From an uncultured Prevotella sp. (lineage in GTDB: Bacteria > Bacteroidota > Bacteroidia > Bacteroidales > Bacteroidaceae), in the NCBI GenBank assembly GCA_946548065.1, contig CAMNPM010000001.1:1-64000 (forward strand): DNA of 64,000 nt, read 5' to 3'. Below, in pieces: positions 7,703-16,086 of the stretch (positions are counted from its first letter, which is position 1; each line of letters begins with the position of its first letter). The position numbers and the translations under genes were made by a program. A model generated the notes under the pieces. It ran no database searches. It had not been told where the DNA came from and saw only the letters and a program-made list of their open reading frames with translations.

Positions 7703-9541
7703 ATGACCAAGGAAGAGAACGAGGCACGGTTGGAGAAGTTGAAGGCCATCGTCAGAGCGATGCCCGACAAGCCTGGCAGCTATCAGTACTACGACAATGA
7801 GGGTACTATCATATACGTAGGTAAGGCGAAGAACCTGAAGAATCGTGTCTCGTCATACTTCCACACCGAGGTAGACCGCTTCAAGACGAAGGTGCTGGTA
7901 TCGAAGATATGGGACATTAGCTATACTGTAGTGAACACCGAGGAGGATGCCCTACTCCTGGAGAACGCCCTCATCAAGAAATACAACCCTCGCTACAACG
8001 TGCTGCTGAAAGACGGCAAGACCTACCCCAGCATCTGCGTCACTAAGGAATACCTGCCCAGGATATTCTCTACCCGTACCATCAATAAGAAGTGGGGCAC
8101 CTATTATGGTCCCTACTCTCACATCGGCAGCATGCATGCAGTCTTGGAGATTATCAATAAGCTCTACCGTCCGCGACCCTGCCGTCAGCCGCTCACGGAA
8201 GAGGGAGTGAAGAGCGGTAAGTACCAGGTGTGCCTGGACTACCACATCAAGAAATGCGGCGGTCCATGCGTATCGCGCCAAGCGTGGGACGACTACCAGC
8301 GCAACATACAGCAAGCCCGCGAGATTCTGAAAGGAAACACGCGGCAGGTAGAACGTGAGCTCGAAGAACAGATGCAACTGCTGGCCGAAGAGCTACGCTT
8401 CGAGGAGGCAGAAGAGGTGAAGCGCCGCTACCTGTTGCTGGAGCAGTTTGTAGCCAAGAGCGAGGTAGTGAGCCATACCATCGACAACGTAGATGTGCTC
8501 ACCATCACCAACGACGAGAAGGTAGCCTTCGTCAACTATATCCATGTATCCAACGGACAGATCAACCAGAGTTTCACCTTTGAATATAAGAAGCGATTGG
8601 ATGAGACAGACGAAGAACTGCTGCAGCTGGCCATCGTGGAGATGCGCGAGCGGTTCAAGAGCAACGCCAAGGAGATTATCCTGCCCCAGGAGGTAGACAT
8701 TCACCTTGAGGGCGTTACCATCACAGTGCCTCAGCGAGGAGATAAAAAGACATTGTTGGAACTGTCGCTGATGAACGGCAAGCAGTATAAGTTCGACCGC
8801 ATGAAGCAGGCTGAGAAACTGAATCCTGAACAGAAGCAGGTGCGGCTGATGAAGGAGCTGCAAGACCTGCTGCACCTGCCCAAGATGCCCTACCAGATAG
8901 AGTGTTTCGACAACTCCAACATCTCTGGTTCTGATGCCGTAGCCGCCTGCGTGGTGTTCAAAAAGATGAAACCCTCGAAGCAGGACTATCGCCGCTATAA
9001 CATCAAGACCGTGGTAGGCCCAGACGACTATGCCTCTATGAAAGAAGTGGTCTACAGGCGTTACCACCGCCTGATAGAAGAAGAGCAGCCCCTACCCGAC
9101 CTCATCGTGGCCGATGGCGGTAAGGGTCAGATGGAGGTCATCCGCCAGGCCGTACAGGACGAGCTTGGGCTCGACATTCCCATTGCCGGACTCGCCAAGG
9201 ATGACCGCCACCGCACCAACGAACTGCTCTACGGATTTCCCCCCAGGGTCATCGGCATGAAGGACACCTCAGAGCTGTTCCGCGTACTCACCCACCTGCA
9301 GGATGAGGTACACCGCTTTGCCATCACCTTCCACCGAGAAAAGCGCTCTAAGCACGCCTTACAGTCCGAGCTGGACAATATCAAGGGTATCGGCCCAAAA
9401 ACGCGTGACGAGCTTCTAAAGGCCCTTAAATCGGTCAAGAGAATACGTGAGGCAGAATTGCCACAATTAGAATCAGCCATTGGCAAGAGCAAGGCACAAA
9501 TAGTGTGGCAGCACTTCCACAATACGGAGGAAAATAAATAG
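7703..9541 (+). CDS. uvrC: Excinuclease ABC subunit C
   Basis: UvrC makes both incisions in nucleotide excision repair. The 612-residue protein has the GIY-YIG nuclease domain at about residues 15-100 (GSYQYYDNEGTIIYVGKAKN) and a cysteine cluster (CLDYHIKKCGGPCV) near 175. A UVR segment lies around 205-240 (EEQMQLLAEELRFEEAEEVK). The RNase H-like endonuclease domain starts IECFDNSNISGSDAVAACVVF and continues with LIVADGGKGQMEV. C-terminal helix-hairpin-helix motifs (LDNIKGIGPKTRDELLKALK) follow. All domains are present and the length is normal. A repeat-rich gap of more than 600 bp follows. Confidence 0.97.
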   Translation: MTKEENEARLEKLKAIVRAMPDKPGSYQYYDNEGTIIYVGKAKNLKNRVSSYFHTEVDRFKTKVLVSKIWDISYTVVNTEEDALLLENALIKKYNPRYNVLLKDGKTYPSICVTKEYLPRIFSTRTINKKWGTYYGPYSHIGSMHAVLEIINKLYRPRPCRQPLTEEGVKSGKYQVCLDYHIKKCGGPCVSRQAWDDYQRNIQQAREILKGNTRQVERELEEQMQLLAEELRFEEAEEVKRRYLLLEQFVAKSEVVSHTIDNVDVLTITNDEKVAFVNYIHVSNGQINQSFTFEYKKRLDETDEELLQLAIVEMRERFKSNAKEIILPQEVDIHLEGVTITVPQRGDKKTLLELSLMNGKQYKFDRMKQAEKLNPEQKQVRLMKELQDLLHLPKMPYQIECFDNSNISGSDAVAACVVFKKMKPSKQDYRRYNIKTVVGPDDYASMKEVVYRRYHRLIEEEQPLPDLIVADGGKGQMEVIRQAVQDELGLDIPIAGLAKDDRHRTNELLYGFPPRVIGMKDTSELFRVLTHLQDEVHRFAITFHREKRSKHALQSELDNIKGIGPKTRDELLKALKSVKRIREAELPQLESAIGKSKAQIVWQHFHNTEENK

Positions 9542-9546
9542 CCCCA

Positions 9547-9667
9547 TTGTCATCGGTGTCATCGTTGTCATCGTCATCGTTGTCATCGTCATTATCATCG
9601 GTGTCAGCGTCATCGGTGTCATCGTCATCAGTGTCATCGTTGTCATCGTCATTATCATCGGTGTCAG
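9547..9667. repeat. TCATCG-based microsatellite array
   Basis: About 120 bp are built from TCATCG/TTG/GTG hexa- and nonamers directly after uvrC. A 35-bp segment is repeated with a 60-bp period (near 9575-9609 and 9635-9669). The serine-rich reading frame across it is a by-product of the repeat. Related arrays lie at 9901-9936 (opposite orientation) and 10079-10113. Confidence 0.93.
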
Positions 9668-9747
9668 CAGACGAAGGGATAAAATATGTAAAGAATATTC
9701 AGAATTTCTATTTTTACCAGTGTGTGTGCTAACAATGGTGGTTTTGA

Positions 9748-9835
9748 CGAGCCGTAATTTCCTGGGCAGGGAAAAATATTTTCCTAAGCAGCGAGCAATA
9801 TTTTCGTAGGCTGCGAGCCGTAATGTCGTAAGGAG
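9748..9835. repeat. 22-bp tandem repeat, four units (CGAGCCGTAAT family, locus A)
   Basis: Units begin at 9748, 9770, 9792 and 9814, exactly 22 bp apart. Units 1 and 4 begin CGAGCCGTAAT and unit 3 begins CGAGCAATATT. Unit 2 has a degenerate start but shares AATATTTTC with unit 3. Most units end in a G-rich half such as TGGGCAG or TAAGCAG. The same 22-bp-period family recurs at 52448-52513. No gene is visible here. Confidence 0.8.
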
Positions 9836-9900
9836 GGAGGAAAGAAATGCGTTAGTATGTAAAGAAATATCATAAACAATGCTAATAGTTAGGAAGACAA

Positions 9901-10113
9901 ACGATGACAGCGATGACGATGACAGCGATGACAGCGGGGGTATTTATTCTCTGAACGGAAGTGTAATTTACAGAGCTATTTATATATATAATATATATAT
10001 TATATATATAAATAGAAATATACTCAACGTTACGGAACCTGACTGCCTAACTCTCCTATCCGCTGATAAAAATAGGTCGGTGTCATCGGTGTCATCGTCA
10101 TCGGTGTCATCGA
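9901..10113. repeat. Inverted TCATCG arrays around an AT palindrome
   Basis: The left arm (9902-9935) is built on CGATGACAG. Its reverse complement matches the right arm (10080-10113, built on GTGTCATCG) over about 34 bp with only a few C/G mismatches. The arms are about 145 bp apart and enclose a perfect 40-bp palindrome near their midpoint. The structure fills the uvrC-dtd gap; I see no supportable gene in it. Confidence 0.8.
9976..10015. repeat. Perfect 40-bp AT palindrome
   Basis: The interval starts CTATTTATATATATA and ends with its exact complement, with no mismatch and no loop. It consists of three 10-base TA/AT blocks flanked by CTATT and AATAG. It could extrude as a cruciform or form a hairpin in RNA. 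Confidence 0.93.
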
Positions 10114-10160
10114 TGGGTGAAAAAAAAACGCTGGTTCTTGGTCATATCAACAGAAAGTTG

Positions 10161-10168
10161 TACCTTTG
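10161..10168 (+). promoter_or_regulatory. -7 box for dtd, predicting a leaderless mRNA
   Basis: TACCTTTG ends six bases before the dtd ATG (10175), with TTGG about 20 bp further upstream as a possible -33 element. Transcription should begin at or next to the start codon. This also argues against the TTG codon at 10166, which lies inside the box. Confidence 0.6.
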
Positions 10169-10174
10169 CAGGGT

Positions 10175-10627
10175 ATGAGAGCAGTAGTACAACGAGTGAG
10201 CAGAGCCAGCGTCACCATCGAGGGTATGGTGAAGAGCCAGATTGGATGGGGATTCCTCATCCTCTTAGGCATCTGCGATGAAGACACTATGGAGGACGTA
10301 GAGTGGCTGGTAAAGAAGATAGCCAACCTGCGGGTGTTTGACGATGACAACCATGTAATGAACCGCTCGATACTGGATATCGGTGGTGAGGCCTTGGTGG
10401 TGAGCCAGTTCACCCTGTATGCCAGCTATAAGAAGGGCAATCGCCCCAGCTGGTTCCGCGCAGGCAGCCATGAGCACTCTATACCGCTATATGAGGCTTT
10501 TTGCGGTCATTTGGCGGAGGAACTGGGTAAACCAGTTCCCACAGGAGAATTCGGCGCGGATATGAAGGTGGAGCTGCTCAACGACGGGCCCGTCACCATC
10601 TGTATGGATACTAAGAATAAAGAGTAA
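10175..10627 (+). CDS. dtd: D-aminoacyl-tRNA deacylase
   Basis: Dtd removes D-amino acids mischarged on tRNA. The 150-residue protein starts MRAVVQRVSRASVTIEG, the classic Dtd N-terminus. It has the catalytic SQFTLYA motif and the NDGPVTICMD motif, a variant of NxGPVT at the active site, near the C-terminus. ATG 10175 gives the family start. The last 27 bp of the gene (from 10601) lie inside the first copy of a 46-bp tandem duplication that also holds the next start codon. Confidence 0.95.
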   Translation: MRAVVQRVSRASVTIEGMVKSQIGWGFLILLGICDEDTMEDVEWLVKKIANLRVFDDDNHVMNRSILDIGGEALVVSQFTLYASYKKGNRPSWFRAGSHEHSIPLYEAFCGHLAEELGKPVPTGEFGADMKVELLNDGPVTICMDTKNKE

Positions 10628-10692
10628 CGATATGAAGAAATACCTCTGTATGGATACTAAGAATAAAGAGTAACGATATGAAGAAATACCTC
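10601..10692. repeat. Exact 46-bp tandem duplication across a gene junction
   Basis: Positions 10601-10646 and 10647-10692 are identical. The unit carries the end of dtd (CMDTKNKE and stop) plus the start of the next gene (MKKYL). The duplication leaves an extra ATG (10632) opening a 13-codon frame, MKKYLCMDTKNKE, before the intact downstream gene. Confidence 0.97.
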
Positions 10693-10926
10693 AGAGAACT
10701 GGAAGTGTCGGGTCTTATACTCGTCATCATCGGCATTGTATGCACCTGGATATGGAGCAGCTCGTATGGCATGTGGCCCTGCTGTGTAGGACTATTCCTA
10801 TGGCTCATCACCTTCCTCTACAAGGCCTTCCACTGGCAAGAATACGAGCGCGAGAACCGCCAGAACATCATGATACTGATGTTAGCCATACTCATTCTGC
10901 TGGCACAAATGATATTCAGACTATGA
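10678..10926 (+). CDS. Small two-helix membrane protein, unknown function
   Basis: This 82-residue protein has two hydrophobic segments, VSGLILVIIGIVCTWIW (about 10-26) and a stretch around WPCCVGLFLWLITFLY (33-48), then a charged loop (HWQEYERENRQN) and a third hydrophobic segment to the C-terminus (IMILMLAILILLAQMIF). I do not recognise a family. It sits between dtd and a MazG-like gene; its TGA overlaps the next ATG (ATGA), so the two are probably translationally coupled. Its start codon is in the second copy of the 46-bp duplication. Confidence 0.7.
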   Translation: MKKYLRELEVSGLILVIIGIVCTWIWSSSYGMWPCCVGLFLWLITFLYKAFHWQEYERENRQNIMILMLAILILLAQMIFRL

Positions 10927-11267
10927 CGATAGAAGAGGCACAAAAGCGCGTAGACGAGTGGATAAAGAGCTACGGTGTACGCTATTTCTCCGAACTGACC
11001 AACATGGCCGTACTGACAGAAGAGGTAGGCGAACTGGCGCGAGTGATAGCCCGTCGGTATGGTGAGCAGTCGTGGAAAGCCAGTGACCCACGAGGCGATG
11101 ACAATGGACTAAAAGCCATGGGCGAGGAGATGGCCGACGTGCTCTGGGTGCTACTCTGTCTTGCCAACCAGACAGGCATCGACCTGACGCAGGAACTAGA
11201 GAAGAGCATCGAGAAAAAGACAAGAAGAGACAAGGAACGACATATCAATAACAACAAACTAAAATGA
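10923..11267 (+). CDS. MazG-like nucleotide pyrophosphohydrolase
   Basis: The 114-residue all-alpha protein starts MTIEEAQKRVDEWIKSYG. It has the metal-binding pattern of the MazG/dUTPase superfamily: EEVGELARVIARR (EExxE) near residue 34 and GEEMADVLWVLLCLANQTG (ExxD) near residue 70. Such enzymes hydrolyse (d)NTPs to monophosphates and pyrophosphate, often to clean the nucleotide pool; the substrate here is not determined. I chose ATG 10923, which overlaps the upstream stop codon and gives the family N-terminus; longer frames extend into the upstream gene. deoC follows after 4 bp. Confidence 0.85.
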   Translation: MTIEEAQKRVDEWIKSYGVRYFSELTNMAVLTEEVGELARVIARRYGEQSWKASDPRGDDNGLKAMGEEMADVLWVLLCLANQTGIDLTQELEKSIEKKTRRDKERHINNNKLK

Positions 11268-11271
11268 AGAA

Positions 11272-12174
11272 ATGAACATGAAAAAGCAAGAAAACAACAA
11301 GATTGAGCAGGCGCTGAGCCTCTACAACTATGACATCAGCGACGAAGAGGTGCGTGAAGCAGTAAAGAAAATCATTGCCGAGAAAGTGCCTGAGAACGAC
11401 ACCCTGGAGGTGAAGAAATTCCTGATGGGCAGCGTAGAGCTGACCACCCTAAAGACCACGGACTCAGAAGAGAGCGTGATGGCATTTACCGAACGAGTAA
11501 ACGCTTTTGATGAGCAATATCCAGAACTGCCTCACGTAGCCACCATCTGTGTCTATCCGTGCTTTGCCAAGACGGTGAGCGAGACGCTGGAGGTTGACGG
11601 AGTGGAGATAGCCTGCGTATCTGGCAGTTTTCCATCCTCGCAGGCACTCATAGAGGTTAAGGTGGCTGAGACCGCCCTGGCCGTGAAGGATGGCGCTACA
11701 GAGATAGACATCGTGCAGAGCGTAGGCAAATTCCTGAGTGGCGACTATGAGACGGTGGCCGATGAAATCAGCGAACTGAAGGCCGTCTGTGGCGAGAAGA
11801 AAATGAAAGTCATTCTCGAGACAGGATGCCTGAAGACAGCTGCAAATATCAAGAAGGCCTCTATCCTGGCAATGTATGCCGGAGCCGACTATATCAAGAC
11901 CTCAACCGGCAAACTGGAACCTGCAGCCACCCCAGAAGCCGCCTACGTAATGTGTCAGGCCATCAAGGAATACTACGAGAAGACCGGCATCCAGATTGGC
12001 TTTAAGCCAGCTGGTGGACTGAACACCCCGATGGATGCCGTCATCATGTACACCATCGTCAAGGAGGTGCTGGGCGAGCAATGGCTTACCAACCAGTGGT
12101 TCCGCATGGGTACCAGCCGCCTGGCTAACCTGCTGCTGAGCGAGGTTATCGGGCATGATACGAAGTTTTTCTGA
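11272..12174 (+). CDS. deoC: Deoxyribose-phosphate aldolase
   Basis: DeoC cleaves 2-deoxyribose-5-phosphate to glyceraldehyde-3-phosphate and acetaldehyde in deoxynucleoside catabolism. The 300-residue protein has a TIM-barrel pattern. VATICVYPCFAKTVSETL is strand 2, ATEIDIVQSVGKFLSGDYE carries the conserved Asp, and KVILETGCL follows. ADYIKTSTGK holds the Schiff-base lysine near residue 210, and GFKPAGGLNTPMDA the second active-site lysine. ATG 11272 or 11278 could be the start. It follows the MazG-like gene closely, so both may serve nucleotide turnover. Confidence 0.93.
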   Translation: MNMKKQENNKIEQALSLYNYDISDEEVREAVKKIIAEKVPENDTLEVKKFLMGSVELTTLKTTDSEESVMAFTERVNAFDEQYPELPHVATICVYPCFAKTVSETLEVDGVEIACVSGSFPSSQALIEVKVAETALAVKDGATEIDIVQSVGKFLSGDYETVADEISELKAVCGEKKMKVILETGCLKTAANIKKASILAMYAGADYIKTSTGKLEPAATPEAAYVMCQAIKEYYEKTGIQIGFKPAGGLNTPMDAVIMYTIVKEVLGEQWLTNQWFRMGTSRLANLLLSEVIGHDTKFF

Positions 12175-12205
12175 ACGGAGAAACGTTCAGTACTGTGGGC
12201 GCTTG

Positions 12206-13183
12206 CTAATAGTTGCGCTTGGCGACGTAATCCACATAGGCTGTCAGCGATGCGCTGATGGCCTTTTCTTTTACGTGGTCGGAAATATACTGCTTGCAGA
12301 GGTTACTAAATTCCAGCATCTTCAGCTCAGCATACTCGATGCCACCCTGCTGCTTGGTGAAATCAACCAAAACAGCTATTTCATCCTTGTTAATCGTACC
12401 CGCCTTCACCTTCTTTGCCAAGGTTTGCATCGACTCTAAGTCCGTATGACGAAGAGCATAGATAACCGGCAAGGTCAACTTACCCTCGGCCATATCATTA
12501 CCAGTAGGCTTACCAATCTCCTTGGAATCAAAATAGTCGAAGATATCATCGCGAATCTGGAACATGATTCCCAGGTGATGACCAAAGAGCTTGGCCTCCT
12601 CCATCTGGCTCTCTGTGGCTCCAGCCGACATTGCACCGATGGCAGCACAAGCCTCGAAGAGGGCTGCCGTCTTCTGCTGTATCACCTGATAGTAAACCTC
12701 CTCGCTGATAACCTGATTCTGGATATTCGACAGTTGCAGAATCTCGCCAGCTGCCAGCGTACGACCCAATTCAGCCAGATATTCAATGATACGCTGGTTG
12801 GCAGTATAGGATACATGCAGCAAGGCGGTAGAGAGGATATAGTCACCCACCAAGACAGCCACCTTATTATTATACGAAGCATTGACAGACGACTGTCCGC
12901 GCCGCTCGTTGCTTTCGTCTACTACATCGTCATGAACCAAAGAAGCCGTATGCAACAGTTCCAGTCCCACAGCAGCATGTTGTGTCACGTCGCTGACCAC
13001 ACCATAGTTCTTAGCCATCAGGAGCATCAGCATAGGACGCATGCGCTTACCTCCACGCTGACGGATATGACTGAGTGCTGAACCCAACATACCATTGTCG
13101 TGAGACAATGACTGGGAGAATAGTCCGATGAAATCGTCAAGATCCTTGGCTATAGGTTGCTTGATAATACTTAAATAATCCAT
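12206..13183 (-). CDS. All-trans polyprenyl diphosphate synthase
   Basis: The 325-residue protein belongs to the IspA/IspB isoprenoid synthases, which chain isopentenyl diphosphate units to make the side chain of menaquinone. The first aspartate-rich motif is in LVHDDVVDESNERRGQ and the second is RDDIFDYFDSKEIGKPTGND. GGKRMRPMLMLL is the conserved region I with diphosphate-binding arginines. The start MDYLSIIKQPIAKDL at 13183 fits the family, whereas the longer upstream frame would begin inside the promoter. Product chain length cannot be given. It is convergent with deoC and divergent from polA. Confidence 0.9.
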   Translation of the reverse strand: MDYLSIIKQPIAKDLDDFIGLFSQSLSHDNGMLGSALSHIRQRGGKRMRPMLMLLMAKNYGVVSDVTQHAAVGLELLHTASLVHDDVVDESNERRGQSSVNASYNNKVAVLVGDYILSTALLHVSYTANQRIIEYLAELGRTLAAGEILQLSNIQNQVISEEVYYQVIQQKTAALFEACAAIGAMSAGATESQMEEAKLFGHHLGIMFQIRDDIFDYFDSKEIGKPTGNDMAEGKLTLPVIYALRHTDLESMQTLAKKVKAGTINKDEIAVLVDFTKQQGGIEYAELKMLEFSNLCKQYISDHVKEKAISASLTAYVDYVAKRNY

Positions 13184-13202
13184 GTTGAAAACAATTTTGC
13201 CA

Positions 13203-13210
13203 CAAAAATA
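13203..13210 (-). promoter_or_regulatory. -7 box for the polyprenyl synthase gene
   Basis: TATTTTTG on the minus strand lies about 19 bp upstream of ATG 13183, giving a short leader. Confidence 0.4.
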
Positions 13211-13271
13211 CATAAAATAATTGGAAAGTCAACAAAAAATTAGTAATTTTACGCGAAAATTGCAAAATGTT

Positions 13272-16037
13272 ATGGATAAACTATTCCTTTTAGACGCCTA
13301 CGCGCTCATCTATCGGTCGTACTACGCCTTCATCAAAAACCCACGTATCAACTCCAAGGGACAGAACACCTCGGCCATTATGGGATTTGTGAATACCCTT
13401 CAGGAAGTGCTCACCAAAGAACAGCCCACACACCTTGGTGTAGCCTTCGACCCTCATGGTCCCACATTCCGCTCAGAGGCCTTCCCAGCCTATAAGGCCC
13501 AGCGCGAAGAGACACCAGAGGATATCCGCAAAGCGGTGCCTATCATCAAGCAGCTGCTGACAGCCTGGAACATTCCCGTCCTACAAGTAGATGGCTACGA
13601 AGCTGACGACGTCATCGGCACCCTGGCCACCAAGGCAGGACAGCAGGGCATAGCGACTTATATGCTTACGCCAGATAAAGACTACGGACAGCTGGTGACA
13701 GAAAATGTACGAATCTACCGACCCCGTCATGGTGGCGGCTATGAGGTGATGGGACCTGACGAGGTGAAAGCAAAATATGACATTCCATCGACAGCAGCCG
13801 TCATCGACCTGCTGGCACTGATGGGCGACTCGGCCGACAACTTCCCCGGCTGTCCTGGTGTGGGAGAGAAGACAGCCGTAAAGCTGATCAATGAATTCGG
13901 GAGTGTTGCAGAATTGATAACACGCACGGCAGAAATAAAAGGTAAGCTGCGCGAGAAAGTGGAAGAGCACATCGAGGATATCAAGATGAGCTACTTTCTG
14001 GCCACCATCAAAACCGATGTCCCCATCGAGCTGAACATGGAGGAGCTGAAGGTGACAGAGCCCAACGAAGCCGAACTAGGTAAACTGCTCGAAGAACTGG
14101 AGTTCAAGACCCTGGCAGCAAAGATTCTTAAAAAGAGTGAAACAAAAACAAAAGTAGTTAATCAGCAACTCGATCTCTTTGCGGAATTTTCCACTGAGGG
14201 GTCGAGTGAGCCAGAATTTTCGAGTTTTGAGACGTTAAAAACGGTGGCTCATACATACAAACTTGTTGAAAATGAGGAAGATTTAAAGAAATTATATGAT
14301 TATTTTAGGACAAAACAATTTTTCGTTTTAGACACGGAGACCACCAGTACCAATGCCATCGATGCCGAATTGGTGGGTTTGAGCTTCGCGGTGCAGGAAC
14401 ATGAGGCCTTTTACGTACCCATTCCAGCCAATCGTGAAGAAGCGTTGCAAATTGTTAATATCTTTAAACCGCTGTATGAAGACCCCACAATCATGAAAAT
14501 TGGTCAGAACCTGAAGTACGACCTCAAGGTGCTGCGCAATTATGACATCGAGCTGAAAGGACAGATGTGGGACACGATGATAGCCCACTACCTCATCCAG
14601 CCCGAACTGCTCCACAACATGGACTATATGGCCGAGGTGTATCTGCACTACAAGACCATCCACATCGACGAACTGATTGGTCAGAAGGGTAAAGGTCAGA
14701 AATCCATGCGCGACCTCTCCCCTACCCTTGTCTACGAATATGCCTGCGAGGATGCCGACATCACCCTGCAACTGAAAAACAAACTGGAACCCGAACTAAA
14801 AAAATACGAATGCGAAAACCTATTCCATGAGATTGAGATGCCCCTGATGCCTGTGCTGGCTGAGATGGAGATGAACGGTGTCTGTCTGGATACGGAGTCT
14901 CTGAAAGAAACCTCACAACAATTTACACAGCGCATGCAAGAGATAGAACAGCGTATCTATGAGCTGGCAGGCCAGCAGTTCAACATAGCCTCGCCCAAAC
15001 AGGTAGGCGAGATACTGTTCGACAAGCTGAAGATAATAGAAAAGCCCAAGAAGACCAAGACAGGCCAGTATGTAACGTCTGAAGAAGTGCTGCAACAACT
15101 GAAGAACAAACACGAGATAGTGGCAGACATCTTAGAGCATCGAGGACTGAAGAAGCTCATTAGCACCTATATCGACGCACTGCCCAAGCTGATCAATCCA
15201 CGTACAGGACATATCCACACCTCGTTCAATCAAACCATCACAGCCACAGGACGACTGTCATCGTCAGATCCTAACCTGCAGAATATTCCTATCCGAGGTG
15301 AAGACGGCAAGGAGATTCGCAAAGCCTTCATCCCTGAGCCTGGCTGTCTGTTCTTCAGTGCCGACTATAGTCAGATAGAGCTGCGTGTGATGGCACATCT
15401 CAGTGGCGATGCCAACATGATAGAAGTGTTCCGCGAGGGTAAAGACCTCCATGCTGCCACTGCTGCCAATATCTATAAGAAACCCATTGACGAGGTGACG
15501 CGCGATGAACGAACCAAGTCAAAACGTGCCAACTTCGGCATCATCTATGGCATCACCGTCTTTGGATTGGCTGAAAGGCTGGACATCCCTCGCGAGGAAG
15601 CTAAGATGCTGATTGACGGATACTTCGACACCTTCCCACAGGTGCACGAATATATGGAGCAATCCAAGGAGGTGGCTCGCCGTCAGGGATATGTCACTAC
15701 CCTCTTCGGCCGTCGTCGCTATCTGCCGGACATCAATTCAGGCAATAGTGTGGTGCGTGGCTTTGCTGAGCGCAATGCCATCAATGCACCTATCCAAGGT
15801 ACTGCTGCCGACATCATCAAGGTGGCGATGATACACATCTACGAGCGGTTTAAGAAGGAGAACATCAAGAGCAAGATGATACTCCAGGTACACGACGAAC
15901 TGAACTTCAGCGTACTGCCTGAAGAGAAAGAGCTGGTAGAGCGCATCGTACTGGAAGAAATGCAGAACGCTTTCCAGATGAAGGTACCCTTGGTAGCCGA
16001 TTCTGGTTTTGGCGACAACTGGCTTGAAGCGCACTAA
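13272..16037 (+). CDS. polA: DNA polymerase I
   Basis: The protein is 921 residues with all three PolA domains. The 5'-3' nuclease is N-terminal (MDKLFLLDAYALIYR, VDGYEADDVIGTLA, DSADNFPGCPGVGEKTA, about 1-290). The 3'-5' exonuclease keeps its DxE motif (VLDTETTSTNAID, about residue 354), so proofreading should be intact. Polymerase motif A is SADYSQIELRVMAHLSGD (about 697), motif B is RTKSKRANFGIIYG and motif C is LQVHDELNF (about 872). ATG 13272 starts at the conserved MDKLFLLDA. It fills gaps after excision repair and processes Okazaki fragments. It is the last gene before the methylase and the putative origin. Confidence 0.97.
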   Translation: MDKLFLLDAYALIYRSYYAFIKNPRINSKGQNTSAIMGFVNTLQEVLTKEQPTHLGVAFDPHGPTFRSEAFPAYKAQREETPEDIRKAVPIIKQLLTAWNIPVLQVDGYEADDVIGTLATKAGQQGIATYMLTPDKDYGQLVTENVRIYRPRHGGGYEVMGPDEVKAKYDIPSTAAVIDLLALMGDSADNFPGCPGVGEKTAVKLINEFGSVAELITRTAEIKGKLREKVEEHIEDIKMSYFLATIKTDVPIELNMEELKVTEPNEAELGKLLEELEFKTLAAKILKKSETKTKVVNQQLDLFAEFSTEGSSEPEFSSFETLKTVAHTYKLVENEEDLKKLYDYFRTKQFFVLDTETTSTNAIDAELVGLSFAVQEHEAFYVPIPANREEALQIVNIFKPLYEDPTIMKIGQNLKYDLKVLRNYDIELKGQMWDTMIAHYLIQPELLHNMDYMAEVYLHYKTIHIDELIGQKGKGQKSMRDLSPTLVYEYACEDADITLQLKNKLEPELKKYECENLFHEIEMPLMPVLAEMEMNGVCLDTESLKETSQQFTQRMQEIEQRIYELAGQQFNIASPKQVGEILFDKLKIIEKPKKTKTGQYVTSEEVLQQLKNKHEIVADILEHRGLKKLISTYIDALPKLINPRTGHIHTSFNQTITATGRLSSSDPNLQNIPIRGEDGKEIRKAFIPEPGCLFFSADYSQIELRVMAHLSGDANMIEVFREGKDLHAATAANIYKKPIDEVTRDERTKSKRANFGIIYGITVFGLAERLDIPREEAKMLIDGYFDTFPQVHEYMEQSKEVARRQGYVTTLFGRRRYLPDINSGNSVVRGFAERNAINAPIQGTAADIIKVAMIHIYERFKKENIKSKMILQVHDELNFSVLPEEKELVERIVLEEMQNAFQMKVPLVADSGFGDNWLEAH

Positions 16038-16086
16038 AGAAATAAGGTAGTGATCGGCAGAATATCAACGAATATGGTATTATTAC

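Noticed and set aside
9547..9732. Serine-rich 61-codon frame after uvrC
   Set aside because: It only translates the TCATCG array and has no promoter or conserved part.
12171..12190. CTGAACG...CGTTCAG hairpin at the end of deoC as a terminator
   Set aside because: The stem is 7 bp but no T-tract follows it on either strand, so termination is not supported.
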